A stretch of 64,000 bases of DNA, from NCBI GenBank assembly GCA_018389105.1, contig JACATO010000329.1, positions 1,715,501-1,779,500 of the forward strand, given 5' to 3'. Both the position numbers and the translations under genes were made by a program. Under the pieces are notes generated by a model. That model did not search any database, was not told where the DNA came from, and saw nothing but the letters and a program-made list of their open reading frames with translations. Positions 1-15,400 of this stretch are shown here, piece after piece (the first letter of the stretch is position 1; each line of letters opens with the position of its first letter). This DNA comes from Nautilus pompilius. Taxonomy: Eukaryota > Mollusca > Cephalopoda > Nautilida > Nautilidae.

Positions 1-197
1 TTCTGTAGTGCACACTGGGCACCTTTGAAAAACATTTAGATAAACGAGGAAAAAGAAAAACAAAACAAAGAAATCTCATCTCTCATTTCTAGATATTTTT
101 TAAAAATCTATTCAATCATTTAACCGTTGTTTTAGGAATTATTGGAAATTGGGGTTTTTATTTTGTTGAAATACTCTTTTTTGTTATGTTCTTACAG

Positions 198-293
198 GAA
201 GATGAGAATTGTGGCCACTACATCAATAATGGAACTGAATTAATTGGCCCGGTAGATTTGTTGTCATTTGCTTGGCAGATTACTATTGGAATG
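198..293 (+). CDS. RTK exon a: kinase C-lobe start (alpha-D/alpha-E)
   Basis: This 96-nt exon of 32 codons is bounded by acceptor ttcttacag and donor gtaagt. It reads from EDENCG to ITIGM. The stretch [13 protein letters not shown] matches the alpha-E helix that precedes the catalytic loop in RTKs (compare the family pattern LxxFxxQxxxGMxFL). The upstream residues, including [13 protein letters not shown], correspond to the variable insert region between alpha-D and alpha-E. The exon ends in phase 0, so Met32 is followed directly by Glu33 (EFL) of the next exon. The preceding exon is not in the window. Confidence 0.88.
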
Positions 294-418
294 GTAAGTT
301 AGTTTTATTGCTACCCTCACCTTAAATAACCAAAATCCCCCCCCAACACACACACACTCTCTCTCTCCACATACACTCTCCTCTCCTATATACTTTCTCT
401 CTCCCTCACATACATTCA

Positions 419-450
<32 letters not shown>

Positions 451-3400
451 GTTAAATGTTTTTAGTTTTATTGAATATGTAGCAGTTTGTAACATTTGTG
501 TAATTTGATGAAACTTGAAGAGAAGTAATCAATGCAAAATTAAAAATGTACAATTGCTTATAAATTTTCATAGTTAAGGTAATGTTATGTCTGTGGGATA
601 TTGTTCTGCAATTTTCACTCTTGGAGGGAGCACACAGCCTACATCATATCTGCCAGGATATCATTGTGTCATATTTATCTGGTACAAGTGCACTGGAAAC
701 AGGATGGTTCAAAGCCTTTTTTTCTTGTCGCTGTTAAGGTAAAGTAACTGACTGGTTCATTCTCTATTATCTGAGTGGTTAACTTAGGCCTGATAACACA
801 GAACACTGGTGAAGTAATTCATCACTTTATGTTTCATTGGTTCTCTAGTTACTACCCTCTTAATGAAGACAATAAGATGGTCAATGGGGTTTTTATGTTG
901 CTGATGTTGCTACAGTGCCAGTCTGGAGAAGATGCTTATTTTACCTCTTCTTGCTAATCAGTTGCTTATTTTCACTTCCCGACTATCACATCTCATTTGA
1001 CTCTCATGAGTAGCTCAAGTGAAACTAGGAAAGAAAACAGTTCCATCAAGAAAAATCTGAAAAGTTATAAAATAACTTTTTGTTTTGTTTTTTTTTTTTA
1101 TTTATAAAGAAATTCTAAGTTAAATTAATGATATAAGTAAAATATTACCAAAACATTGCTCTATGTTATGGAGTTTTAAAAAAGTTTTTAAGTAATATGT
1201 TAAACTTATTTATTGCATTTGGAGCATTCGGGATAAGGTTTTTTGTTAAAATCAGCCTGGGAGAGTTTATACCTTAAGGTGTTTTGATAGTTGCAGCAGA
1301 GACAGTATATGAATGTAATGCTGGATAATAAAGTCTTAAGATTTGAAAATGCCTATATAAAGACAATGTGGATTAGCATGTGATGAAGATCAGTGGTGAT
1401 ATCAATGGAGACATCTTCAGAGCAGCAAGAGTAACATGAGCTGTCCATTTTCATGGGCATATATGTGAGAGAAATATGGTGAAAGTGTATGAGATGGAAC
1501 TGCAGAGGAGAAGGCCCAATGGGAGACTATAAACTTGATGAAAGCATGTGCTAAATTTGGACTTGTGGACATTAGGGAAGACAGAGAATAGCACAGGAAT
1601 TACAGAGGTAGAAGCAAATAGTTACAGTAGCCAAGAGTCTTACTGTGCCTATCACATCAGTTTAGTTGTAGTAGTGTTTGTGTACTCAGTCTGTCCATAT
1701 TGGAAATTGTTGATTGAACAAGTATTTGATAGGCACTGGGTGAAAGCAAGCAAATAAACTTGTCATGGACATCTTTCAAACATGTATCTCATTAAACATA
1801 TTTATTGGTACCTATAAATAAGATTTAGAGGATGCTATCAAAAAAATCTCTTTTTAAATCTTATCTCCAAGGTGTAGTTTTCCAATGACAAAATCTCTTG
1901 TGCTAATCACTTTCTCCACTGGGGCATGAGCAGAATAAAATTGCTAAGGACTTGAGGATTGAGTTGTGCTGCTGATTGTTTGTGTTTTAGATTCTGATGT
2001 TGTTTTTCTTATAGTGTGACAGGTGATGTTGTTTTCACCACATGTTGAAGCATCTGAGTAATTATCAGCAGTAAAGGGGACCACGGTTGGGGACATGACA
2101 TTAACAGCAACAGATAGGAAATTGAGAAATAGAGAATCATGACTGGCAACAAAAGAAAAGGTTTATCTTCTGGAGGTTTATCTCTCCTCTCTCACATGCA
2201 TGCATCTCACAAAATTCAAAGTAGGTGTTAGTGCACATAAGTGTGTTAGAAAAGTGGGTGATTGCTACACTGAAAGATATGCGAGAGCAATAGGATAAAG
2301 GGGCAGAAAGTGAGAGGAGAAAGAAAATAGTGAGAAAGTGATAAGAGAGAGAAAAATTGAGTAGAGAGAAATAGAGGAGAAGAAAGTAGGTGATATAAAA
2401 TGGGAGGAGAGAAAGAAAGAAAAAGCAGAGTAACAAGTTAAAAGCTGGAGAGGTAGATGGAAAGAAATAGAAAAGGGGAGATAAAGAAGGTGAAGGAAGG
2501 GAGAGAAGAAAAAGAAAGTGAGGCTAAGAGAAAGGAATGGGAGACAGGTGGTCAGAAGTTGAGAGAGTGTGATAGAAAGAGGGGGAGATAGAAAATGAAA
2601 GAGGCAGAGAAGAGTGGGAAAGATAGGGACAGACAAGTTTGAACGATTGTTCGGAGAATAAAAACAAATCAAATATTAAAATAAAAAATGAAAATTGCTA
2701 CCTGAACAAAGACTAGAACATAAAAGGGATAAAACAGAATGAAAACTATTCTTGTAAATCTAAATTAAAATTTTTATAATTTTGTAATAGGTTAAACAAT
2801 ACTAGCCTCTTTTCATGCCTGATGCCTGAAGATGAAAATGATGAATCTCTGTGTGTATAGAGAGAGGTGAAAATTAAATGTATTTCTTGCAGCAAAAATT
2901 TCTTTATATATATATTCACACAAAGAAAAGTTTCAGGTTAATAATAGCAGAAGTTTTTCTGTGTCCAAACCTGGAAAATCTAAAAATAGAGCTTGTTGTT
3001 GTTTATTTATATCTTGTGTTGTGATGGGAGATTACAAAAAAAAAATTACCACTTTTTTTTTTTAATGTTAGGTGACTTACCACTCTTAAAGGGTAAGTGG
3101 TTGTGGCTTACTGTTAATTTAGCCAAGTGGAAAAGAAAAAACTCCTCCTCTGGGGCCTCTGTTATCTCTGGAGTTTGTCAGTTATCCAAATGCTGCCTTG
3201 TGATTTTTATCCTTAGTAGGGAGGAGGGGGAGAATAAAAGACATTTATGCCCAACTCAACATGAAAGCCCTGACCCCCTGATATCCCATGTGCCATTTAT
3301 CTTTATCTTCCTTCCTGTGAGCATTGCTCTCCCAGCAGGAGAGCACCCCTGGTGAGCAACCTCCCAGTATGTCACATCCTTTTATTCTCTGGTGCTCTGC

Positions 3401-6400
3401 TCCACTTTGCTCCCCATTTACATCAGAAAATGTATTTTTCTTTTACAGGAGCAGCTCACTGATGGATTCTGTTATCAATTTGTATTGTTTTAACATTGGG
3501 GCTTGTTTACCAATGTTGCTTTTATGGCACAGCAACTAATGCTTGACATCTCCAGCAGACAAAGAGCCATCCTCTTTTCCTTTTTCTCCTTTCTGTAGGG
3601 TTAAGGATCACACATCTGTCATATGTTTTTTTTGTTTTTTTTTGTACTTAAGGGAATTTTTTTTAGAGTGGGGGGAATAGAAGCACCTCATTTTTGAGTA
3701 CTTAAAATTTTTTTCACCTTGAAGAAACAGCTTAACAGATTAGTGACGATAATCAAACTGAAGCTAAAAAGAGAGAGGGAAAAAAGGTTGATTTATTTCT
3801 GCTAACAACTTTAGCATAATGAACTTTTGTTACTGGTAAAGTCTGTTATGATGTATAAAAGATATCTGTCAAGGAAGAGCTGAGATTGTTGGTTTGATGT
3901 CTTTAATGATACTTCTTAGACATCCAGGAATGAATTATTATATTGTGGTAATGGATTAACAAATAAGGAGAATGAATATAAGATTCAGTGCCAATGTTTC
4001 TTTTATTTTTATTAAGATTTTTGGTTCACATAATACAAACAGTGACACAAAAATACAGTTAAATCTTTATATACATATATATATGTATATAAAGAGTGAC
4101 ATGATAGTACTGTGGTAGACTACTTGACTACTAAAGTTGAGGGCCTAAGTTGGGAATGGCTTATTTTGATGTACATCAATCTCCCTAGCACAATTTCTTC
4201 TCACTCTTCTTCATCAGCCAGCTGCATGGATCTCTTCTGGCCACTTCATTTTCTGCTTGTGTTTAAAATTGAAGAATTCTGGTATGGCTTTCATAGCATC
4301 CTTGCATTTCTTGAGGATGCCAATGAGAAGGCACTTCACCTATTTATCCTCTAGTATGGCTCTGACCTTAGACCTGAAGAATATATAGTGTTGTGTGTGT
4401 GAATCACAATCACAGAATCATAGTAGCACTTTTGGGCCTCTTAGGCACGACCCTATTCATGCACACACATGCTCCCCATACCAAGAATTCTCATTACTAA
4501 TTAATAATTAGTAATAAAATAATATTTATTTGTTAATACCCCTAAACTTAGATAATATTACTCACTAACATAGCATGTGAAACTTTATATGTTCATATGA
4601 TTATATACTGTCGTCTGCTTTCGGTGTTCCATCCCCTTCCTAGTGGACCCAGGGCAATTACCTGCCCACACACCCCTTGCTATATTTCTGGTGAGATGTA
4701 TCTGGCAAGAGAAACTCATCTGCAGGTGCAAAACATTGCTCAGATATATATCAAAAGCAAATTAAATGACAAAATACCCATGCGGCAATGATGGATGAAT
4801 AGGGAAGCATTTGGTACAGTTTTGTTAAAACAATTATCAGAAAATTTTGACATTATGCTAAAATGTGCCAGCATTTTCTGTTATTAATTGAAAAGCAAGC
4901 ATATTCATCAGCTGGAGTGGCTGAGCTGCAAAATGATGTGTTTGTCAAGACTGAATCCCTGACTGATCCCTGAGGTGGTATCAGTTTCTCTAATGAACAT
5001 TTAGGTTATAAAGTACTTTGTGTTGATTTTCAGATGACATTACTTTACTGGCTGTAAATCACTGATTAGAGTCTGACACATTATATTTGTTGCCTATAAT
5101 TCTCCATTGATTGATTGATTGGTTGTTTCTGACCAGTGTACAAATAAAGTAAAAAGAAATACTTTTAAACCTTTGTTTACCATTGTATTACTATATTTCT
5201 ACAAAAAGAAGTGATGATGTTCATTATTTACAAAATTATTATTTTTTGTTATCTCCCTTTGACTGTCCTTTCCTTGTCTGAAGGCGGAAAGTTGTAAAGG
5301 GAGGTGTGTATGTATATTCAACTCAGGGATGTTCCTGGGTGTTGCAAATATATTTTTAATTAAAATTTTTGGGTGAGTAGTGTAGAAAATGTACATACAT
5401 TCAAATAGGTGATCCTTGACCTCAAGCTGGGGATCATATTATCCTCCTACTGTGCATCACTCTGGGCTCATGCTCCAAATATAGAACCTTGCTGTTTTCA
5501 GTCTACCCATTCTCCTCCAGGAGTTACACATGCTTATAGCACGCTTCACAAAAATAAAATGGAATAAACTTGTTTTTAAACAAAATATTGAATACTTGTT
5601 ATATGTTACAATATGAAAATGTATTTTTAACTAGAAAAATGCATTTATATATTGCATCACCCACACAGTGAGCATTCAGTATTTTTTGTAGGTCGGGCCT
5701 CTCTGTACAAAATATCCTTAATGTACAGCACCTTTCCATATCAATTTGGCCACTCTCATCACTTCTAATGTGTACTTTGGAAGGATGATGGCTTCACAAC
5801 TGAACAATGGTTGTAGTTGTGTACCTGGGTGCATTTTGTATTGTTACTGGGTCCCACATCATGGTGTACCTGTTTTGACACCCTTGGATCTGGACTTGTC
5901 ATAACACATAAGTACCATGCTATCTATCTTTGGGAATTAAAATGTTTTGCATACTTTTCTGCTCTGCTATCTTTGGCTAGACAGTCACTCTGGGGGACAT
6001 CCACAACTGCTGGTACAGTTAGTTTGAAGATTTCTTCTCAGACCCATGCCATTGGATGAAGTTACTGAGCCCTGCTATTCCTAAAACCTACAGATGGAGC
6101 TCATTGGGTAAAAACACTATTCAAGGCAATCCATGTGGAATGGTCTGAAAGCAAACTTTCTTAGACAAATTCTCAATGGCAAACTTTTTCACTTATGGAG
6201 CCACAAATATTTATTAATGTATTTATGATTTAATTTTACTGATGAAATTACTAAACATAGGTTTCCAATTGTTAATTACTTAACTGATTTACCAATAAGT
6301 TTTATGGTTGGTGACATAAAAAATGCTAAGTAAGATTGAAAGAATTGTGCAATACTTTTCTAGTTTGTATCTGATTACAGAATGTAAAAATAAGGTAAGA

Positions 6401-9400
6401 CTAAATGTATGTAGTTGGAATTTTATTTTTGTTAAGAAATTTTCTACAAACAGTCATCAATTTTCTTCATCATCATAGTTACAGATGCATCTTATTTTGG
6501 ACCTGAGGATAGAATAGTATTTTTAAAGCCTACATCTTAAATATGCGTTTTCTTTATTGTCTGGAAATTTACAGTTGTTAAAATTCTCATACTGATTCTT
6601 TTGTGCTTTTTAAAGTGAAAGCAGAAAAAAAATAGTGATGTCAGAACCCATATGACATCATCTTGCATGACTTTGACTAACATGGTCTTTTTGTCAATAG
6701 AGCTATGGTGGTACTCATGCATTTGATAAAGCATGAATAAGCTTAAAATTTCTTGAAATTAATCACTTGAGAGCAGCATGGTGGTCTAGTGGGCAGTCCA
6801 CCAGCCTGCTAGGGTTAAGGGTCTCAACTTTGGTTTCTAGAAAATCAGACCAGTTTGGTGAACCTCCCTGGTATAGTTTCTTCTTGCTGTTCTTCCTCAG
6901 CCAGTCATATGGGTTTCTTTTGGACTCTCCAGTTTTCCTTTAATATCAGAAAATGAAGGGTTCTGGTATGGATTTCTTTGCCAAAGTTGTAAGTGTTGGG
7001 CTCCATGTGGGATAGGTAATATTTCTTAGTAGATAACTGCGGCACTATGTTGTCTCACAAGAGTTGTTTCTCTTGTAGACAAAGAAAAAATACAGATTGG
7101 TAAGTTATCTCAAAAAAGTCTATTACATAGTAAATTAAATTTACTAAGAGAACATTGATTAAGAATCTTAGACCAACTTTTTTCAGAAATCAACAATCAA
7201 ACAAAACCTTAAAAAAAAGAATGCCAAACATTTTTTAAAAGTTCAGCTAATATTAACTTTCACAAGGTGAATTTTAAATCCGATAACTTGTGAAGCTGTT
7301 CTCAAACTTTTTTTTTTACAAATTTATCCACAGAGTGTCCCCAGATAAAAACTAACATTTAAAAAATTCTAAATTAAAAACTCATCCAGCTTTAACAAAG
7401 TGTACACAGTGTTTCCTGCTATGTTCTGTAGCAAGAAATTCTCTCACTGGAGAGGCATCAACTACTTAATGCTTTTTGAATTTTTCTTTATTTGGGTTTA
7501 GGTTATCAGAAAATGTTTATTTACCCACCTTTTACATTTACAAATTGCTGGGATACTGCAGCACATTTGCACTTTTATAAATAAAATATGTACAATACCT
7601 AGACCAAATCAGTTAAGAAGTCTATGATATATCAATTATGATTATTGACAATCAGTGTTATGCTCCAGACATCTAATAGCACTTGTTGGATTATAAAAAA
7701 TTATGCAATTAGCAGATAATACCAAGTTATATGCTAAGGCTAATTAAAATAAAGATTTGAAGAGTTTGAAAAATGATATAAATCATTTATAATTTGGTGT
7801 ATCAAGGTAACAAGTGGAATTCATTGTCTTCAAGTGCAAATGTCTGAGCCTTGGACATGTGAAAAGAACAATTCATATACATTAAACATGGTAAAGATAA
7901 CGTAGTAGGGGAAAGGAGAAAGATTTAGGAATTGTAATTGATAAAACCTTTAAAAGTGAGAAACATTGTGAAATGTGTCTTAAGGTGAGCAGGATTTTGA
8001 GCATGATGAAGTGTTCTATAAATAGTAATAATTTGGATATTCTAGTTCATCTTTATAAATCATTGGTGAGACCTTGTTTTGGAATATATGGTTCAGGCGT
8101 TGAATCCTCATTACAGAAAGGATATAGATATTGTGGAAAAAGTTCACAGAAAGTTTACTGAAAGAATTTTGGGTACGCACAATTTCAGTTACATAGAAAG
8201 ATTAAGGAGGCTTTGATGGCCTATTAGCATTGACATTTTCATGGGGATATGACAGACATGTTTATGACTCTTTTTTTTTTTTTTTTGGTAAGAAAAATAT
8301 AGATTTAAATTAGGCCACAAGTCAAACAGATAGTACTCTGAGTGGCATGGTAGTCCAGTGGTTAGCCTCTGGACTACAACTGTCAAAAGTCTCAGTTTGC
8401 TTCCTTTGGAAATGCCTTGGTTTGGTGAACCTCTATGGTGTGGTTTTATCTATCTTCTTCTTCCCCAGCCTGCCAGCCACATGCATTTTTGGCCACATTT
8501 AAAAATGAAGGTTTCTGATAGGGTCTAGGTTGGAATGCACCAAGCGCTTTCTGGCTTGCTTTATTTTCTGAATAGAGGACATAATGAGAAAAACAACAAA
8601 GGGTACTCTTGACTAGAAGTACCGAAATGGGTTTTTGGTGATCTGCCCCCCCGGAATGGTTTGCCAGGTTTAGGTTGTTCAGGCAGAAACAGTAAATCAT
8701 TTTAGATCTGATTCAGCACTTTTCAGCAAATGGGGCTATGAACAAGCTTTGAAATGCTTTCTGCTCCTCTGACTGTCTGTATTTATTTTTATCTAATGGA
8801 TGTCCTCCACGTAGTTTGTTAATTAAAAAAAAGCCTTTATCAGCTAAACTCTTTTTTTGTTGTTGTCGTCTATTTTTTCTTTCATTTTGCCAGATGCCAG
8901 TGTTCAGAGACTTGAATGTCTGTAAATAGTAAGCAATTTTCAGAGAATGTTCCACTATAAAAAAAGAAAAAAAGTAAGTAAATAATAGATATTAGAGATG
9001 TTACTACATTAAAAAAGGAGGGAAGTGCAGAAATCGTATCTTTGAAAATAAATGCAACCCAAGAAGAGTTCTGTCATGAGTTACGTTGTCTAAACATTGC
9101 TTTTGCAGGAATTTCTTTCACAGAAAGGCTTTGTACACCGTGATCTTGCAGCTCGGAATATTCTTGTTGGTGAAAATATGACAGCAAAAATAGGAGACTT
9201 TGGACTGGCGAGGTACATATACGATGATAAGATTTATGTGAATCGTAAAGGCGGGAAGTTACCTCTTAAATGGATGTCCATTGAAGCCATATTTGATCTG
9301 ACATTTTCGACTGCAAGTGATATGTAAGTGTTCTCTGTTTTTATTATATACATCATTTTTCACATTTTTTAATGGGGGTATGATATAAAATTATGCACAC

Positions 9401-12400
9401 ACACACCACCACCATCACCACCACTGCCACATTAATTTATTTATTTCATGCATATTTTTATTTTGTAGATACCAGTGTTTTTTGCTATCTGTGCTCCTCA
9501 TTGATGGCATTGGGAGCATTTCTAAATTTAGGGAATATTCCCATTTACATTATCTATACTGATGTTCAAGCATCAAATTTTATAGCAAAATCCCTATCTA
9601 CTATCAAGACAAATGAAACAGAAAAATGCTTTGTTTGCCAGCATTTTGGTTACTGAGTGCATACCACAGGACATTTAAGGATTTAAAATATTATATTTAA
9701 CTAGTTTTGGGTATTAGACATTCAAGAGATCTGATAAAGATCTTAGGGACAAATTCTTTTGCTTAACTGCAGTTGCAGGTATCCTCAGGGTCACAATTAC
9801 AAATGAGCTCAACATATCATCAATAGGGCTGTTAATAAATGGAATAAATTACCATCAACATGTGCTGGTGGTGACAGTGTAAACCACTTTAGATATCTAA
9901 TTAACAGACATTTCTTTCTCCTGGAAAGCAGGGGTGGTGTGGCCTTGTATAAGCTATAGTGACTTTCTGCCTTCTTGAAACAACTAAATAAATTAAACAT
10001 AAATCTACAAGGAGAGTTAGATTGTTGATCTATTCTTAATAATTAAGAGATCAAACAAATTATTAATATATACATTTTTTTAAACTATGCAATAACCTTT
10101 TGTGAGGACAATTGGTTATCTAATAGTGCCAATAGCTGCACATTCCACTGGATAATTGGGAAGTGCCCTAGCCCCATAGACTGCTGATCCACACATGTGC
10201 ACACTGATTGAGCAGCAATACCAATTGTTATATACTATTTGTGTGTAGCTTCCTAAGTTGCTATCATCCTTATTCAAAATGTATGGTTTTTTTGTAGATT
10301 ATAGCATAATTGCTTTTTTCTAAATATGGTGAAGAAGTAGAGCAGAGTAGCAACAGAGCAAAAATGTTCATACATAGGTTTTAACTTATAGGTAGGATGG
10401 AACCAACTTATGGTAAATTCTGGGCATATTCAAGATAGACAATCCTTTGAACTGTTGGATGTTTACAATAAATCATTACTTGAGAAGAGAATCAGTTGTA
10501 CCATCAACTAGTTTATTTGTTAAAATCACTGAATGATTACATTGAACTGCGATGAAACAAAGAATTAGGATTGATCTTGTTGATGTTTGCCAAATAGTGA
10601 ATTTTGCTTTTAATACACTAGTTTACAAAAGTTAAACAACAACAAAATTAATTCCAAAATGGTTAAAGTTTTATCATCACAAACTCCTCTTTATATAACA
10701 ACTTTTATCAAATAAATATGTAAATTACAAATAAAATTTAGGGAGGTAAAGAGAAACGATCACAATCAAATCAGGAAACAAGAAGGAATTCTTACATAAA
10801 GAATGTAAACAAAAATTAATTAGAAGTAACCAATAAGGTTCCTTCTGATGGCAATACATGACTTATAGTTGCTTTGCATCCTGCTTATAATCCTATCAAT
10901 GAGAGCAGTGGGCAGTAGAGTCTATTGTCTTATCAGAGAAGTTTTGAGTCCTTGGAATGGTTTTCAAAGATTTGGAGGGAGCCAACACATCTTCCTAAAG
11001 CATCCCAAACATTCTCAATAACATTTAGCTTAGGAGAATGTGCTGGTCATGCAATTCAGGTAATGGCTTGGTCTTGAAGATTTTGGTTGATTACATGCGC
11101 CCTTTGTGGACAAGCATTATCATCTATTAAAATAAAATTATTTCCAATTACACCTGCATGTGGTCTGGCATAGAATCCAAAATCTCATCCCTATAACTCA
11201 ATACAGTCAGGGTATCATTCTGAAATGCATGCAGATCTTTACATCCACCCAGTGGCATTCCTGCTCAGATCATCATTCCTCCACCCAAATAGTGATCCCC
11301 TTTCATGATATTTATGGGCTAGCCGTGTGTTTCATTTTCCCTCCAGATGAGTACGTGTCATTTGTCATAGTCAAGGCTAATTCTTGATTCATCAATAAAA
11401 AAAACATGGCTCCGGTCATATAATGTCTATGTATTATGTTCATTGCACCAGTTCAACCATTTCTGCTTATGGTGGCAGGTCAAGGGGATGTGCATTATGG
11501 GTCATTTCACATAAAACCTTTTTTTATGCAGCCTCCCACATGCGGTTGAGGCTGATACCAACCTCCTTGTGGCCGAAAAGAGATCAGAAGTAAGATGGGG
11601 TAGGTCAATGTTGAAGTTCTGCTTTGCCAAGACAAAAGTGACACATACTGATCATCTTCTGGGATTGTGACTCATAGTTGTCCTTTAGCTGGTCTTTAAA
11701 CAATATCTCCATGTACCTGAAATTGTTTCCTATTGCAGAGAAATCACCTTTTGTTCACATTTAGCCATTCCACAACCTGGATCTGTGGCTGTCTGCATTT
11801 GTAACATTGTCCTTTAACATCTTTATACCAAAATTAATTTACATGCTTTTACTGGAATGCATTTATATATATATTTCTTTAATTGAAGCAATATTAAATT
11901 GGGTTTGTGTTGAACATTTTGTAGATAAAACTTCAACTATTTTGGAAATATTTTTGCTCTTAACTTTTGGAACCCATATAATATGATTATCTGTATTCAG
12001 TGGGCATGTTTTTTATGCGTATGAATAAATCTGGTGCTCTCCACTTTTAAAGTAATTTTATATTTGATTTAGAAATCAATCCTAAGTTTACTTATGAAAG
12101 CTTGTAGGAACCAGAATAATTCTCTGCATCTTTGTGTTTATGAAACTGTTGTACAAGGTGTGATGATGCATTGTGATGATATGATCAAGTGAGAGTAAGT
12201 ACTAGGAGAAATACAGTAACATGATGGCTCAACATATCAGTGACTGAAGGCAAATACAGATGCTTATTCAGATTTGTATGGAGATATAAGTGCTTAAAGG
12301 AGACTAAAGAAAAACAATGGACATTTGTGGTTTAGTTTCTGAAAAAGAGAATACATTTCATTGTGAGTAATTACTTTTTTTTGAGAGAGAGAAGCTCAGA

Positions 12401-15400
12401 ATAAATATAGATATTTGGTATCAAGCAACTATGCTAAGTAGGGGAGAGTTCTGCAATTTGTTGTCATAGCATCAGTAATTCCTAATTAAGCATATAGATG
12501 AGACTGCAACTGATGAAGGTCAAAACAACAAACATCAATTATAATTTCATTTATATGTTTAATTAGGAATTACTGGTGCTATGACAACTTACCCTTGTAA
12601 CAGTCATCATCAGTTCCCCCTAATTTGGTATTATAGATTTTTCTCTTTATTTTTAAATTTTGAATCATTATACTTTATAGAATATAATTAAAGATGTGTG
12701 GATGAGGTGTTATTGTTCCTAGGATAGGTATCCTACATGGGTTTGTTTTTTGTTTTTTTTTAACTATAAACTAAAACTTTTGGTATTTACAGTTTTAAAA
12801 TAATTTAAAGCTAAATAATGATTTTATTTCTATTTCTTTTTATATAAACCTTTTTTATAAGTACAATGTGAGAATAAAGTCCCTTATCTTTAATGAATGC
12901 TGGATATTCAACTAATGATCTCACTCAAAAAAAAAAAAAGAAGTGGAACAATATATCCCCCAGCCACACTCCCTCATAATTCACACTGGGAATCGCCAGT
13001 GGAGTGCACCTGCAGTCTATCTGCGAGATAACTGAGCTGCGTAGATCATCCGTCTCTTCAGGTGGTAGTCTCTCTGCAGCAGGCCAAACTAAGATTTATT
13101 TCTTCGCATGCCACCGATTAGGTACAGTCCCACATAAATGATGGATTACCAGTGTCTCAGTTGCTGTCATAAGCTTTTAAATTTACAGTTGGCAATGATT
13201 AGAGAAGAGCGGGGGCAGTGTATGTCACGTGTGGAAGTTAATTGGAAATTCAGACTCACCATCTTGTGAGGTCTCGCAAGGTTACTGCTAATGCTCACGG
13301 CAGCTCATATGTTTTAAACATTAATTGTCTATTTTTTTGTTTTTTTACCTCCTCCTCTTACTTCTTGTTTAGCATTTTTTTTCCTTTCAGAAATCATAAA
13401 CTCTGTTATTGATTAGAGAGAGTACAACTTGTACTGATATCAATAATTCTTATAATTTCAAGATCATGTATAGAGGCCAACACTTGTTTGTTTATGTGTT
13501 ACCATTTATCACCATTGCATATGACACATACTTCACCATACAAAGGAATAAAAATCCCACATTGAGCACTTCATGCCATACCTATTTAATCTGGCAGTGA
13601 TTTTTAGATCAGGAAGAGTCAAGAACATTGCTGTTTTGGATTCGGTGTTAAGACAGCAATGTTTCTTCAAGTTGGTATTTTCTTACCTTGAAAAAAGTGA
13701 GAACATTTATAGAGGACTTTCTCTGTCAACCCATGCAGTACTAAATTTGCCCAATGGTTAGATATTACTAATTTATTACTTATCATCACATGGACAATAG
13801 GCAGATCTTTTTTTTACCTTCTTTTGCCCTAAAGTAGCTTTAGTCACATGATCTCTGCAATTTCACAAGAGTTTATATAAAAAACAATAACAACAACTAA
13901 TAAAAACTACTTTGGACAATTTCTAGCTTTGATTTCCAGTTGTTTTACCATAAATAACCTAAAGAATTCAAGTAACTTTTCATTATCCACATGTATAGAA
14001 TCTCTAATTATTTTGAAAACCTTTATAGAGCTTTCTCTGAAATATTCAGTTCTGCATATTCTTAAAAAATATACCAGGCCAAACTAGAGTGAATCAGTAT
14101 AAATCATTAACAATTTGATCTAGCAAGGTAGCAAGTGGAATTCAGTAGTATCTGGGCTTTGGACATAATGAAAAGGACCATTCATGTACATTATACCAGA
14201 GATAGTAGAGGAGAAGAAAGATTTAGGAATCCCTTTTTTTTTCAGAATCATTCATTAAAGAACTCCATGCCTGTGGAAAATCATACTTAAGATGCAGATG
14301 AGTTAATAAAATGGTTAGTTCTGCTACATATGTAGAGAGGACTAGCCTTTTGGTTGAAATTGTGTGTTGCTCCAGTATTTGATCTCCTTAACTGAAGTTT
14401 TCTGATCACACTACTGCTGGCTAAAACAGTTTCTGAATGGCTTAAAGGCCTGCTCCCCATCTTGTCTGCATAGCTTTTGAACTATTGTTGAATTTTAATT
14501 CCTTACAAGTACTCCTTAAAATGGTAAGATGCAATCATGGAAGGTGGGATACAGAGCATGGTGAAAATACACTCATAGGGTGGTTTGGATGACTCATCCA
14601 TTTCCATAATGCTTGTCCTAAAGTTTACAAAATGTAATGGTGTTAAAGTGGACAAACAGTTTTTTAGAATAGAATACTAAGTAATAGAAATTAGAGAAAT
14701 GCCCATCATTTTGCAGGGTAGACATTTTCAGCACAGAGGAGATTGGTAACCAAATTAGAAAATAATCTAGCCTGATTTTACTGACTTTTTATTTATGTCT
14801 GGCTTCTCTTCTGTTGCACACAATGAACACTCTCTTGACAAGGCCATAAAACTGCTAATGGTTACAACTTCTGGTGGCTGTGAACGGAAACTGTGAATCA
14901 CATAAAGCTGCAAATAATGAAGAATCCAGATCTAAAATATTTAAGCTGATCACTAGTTGAGTACAGAGGTCTTAGCCAAGATTTGCATGAGCATTAAACA
15001 TTGTTCTTCTGTTCTCAGCCTTATTAGATGTATAGATAGGTGATGGCTCTATGGCAGCATCAGTAATGAGCTTCATATATGGGTGTCAGGTTGCATCTGA
15101 CAGGTTTGAAACTCTCTATGGATTCATGTTGATGCATGTTATACTTTAATGTTTATGGAGGGCGTACTTTAATGTTAAGTTGCAAGTTGAGTTACCTTAA
15201 TGTTGGTGTCATTATTGATATGTAAATTAACAGTAAACCAACATAAAAAAAATTTTAAACTTAGAAACTTTTAAATCTTGTGTTTTAATCAAACCCTGCA
15301 TGTAAGTTGTCAGCATACTCAACTTTTAATACTGATGGCTGTTGCTATGTATATATTATGATAATGCTGTAAATGGATGCTTTCTCCTTGATGGATTGGT

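Larger units (their letters stand above)
294..9108 (+). other. RTK intron 1 (8.8 kb)
   Basis: This AT-rich intron holds a C-run/CA/CT microsatellite (336-450), a long GA-rich tract (2278-2640), three SINE copies (about 4098-4290, 6768-7060, 8335-8530) and a LINE fragment (about 7700-8235). Between these I see only low-complexity AT-rich DNA and short chance reading frames. I see no missing exon: the kinase sequence is continuous across the junction. Confidence 0.85.

Noticed and set aside
336-450. Possible CRISPR-like periodic array
   Set aside because: It is a compound CA/CT microsatellite; the genome is eukaryotic and there are no spaced identical repeats.
2137-2672. Two overlapping minus-strand open frames (99 and 135 codons)
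   Set aside because: They are Leu/Ser/Phe-rich by-products of the GA-rich tract and have no domain.
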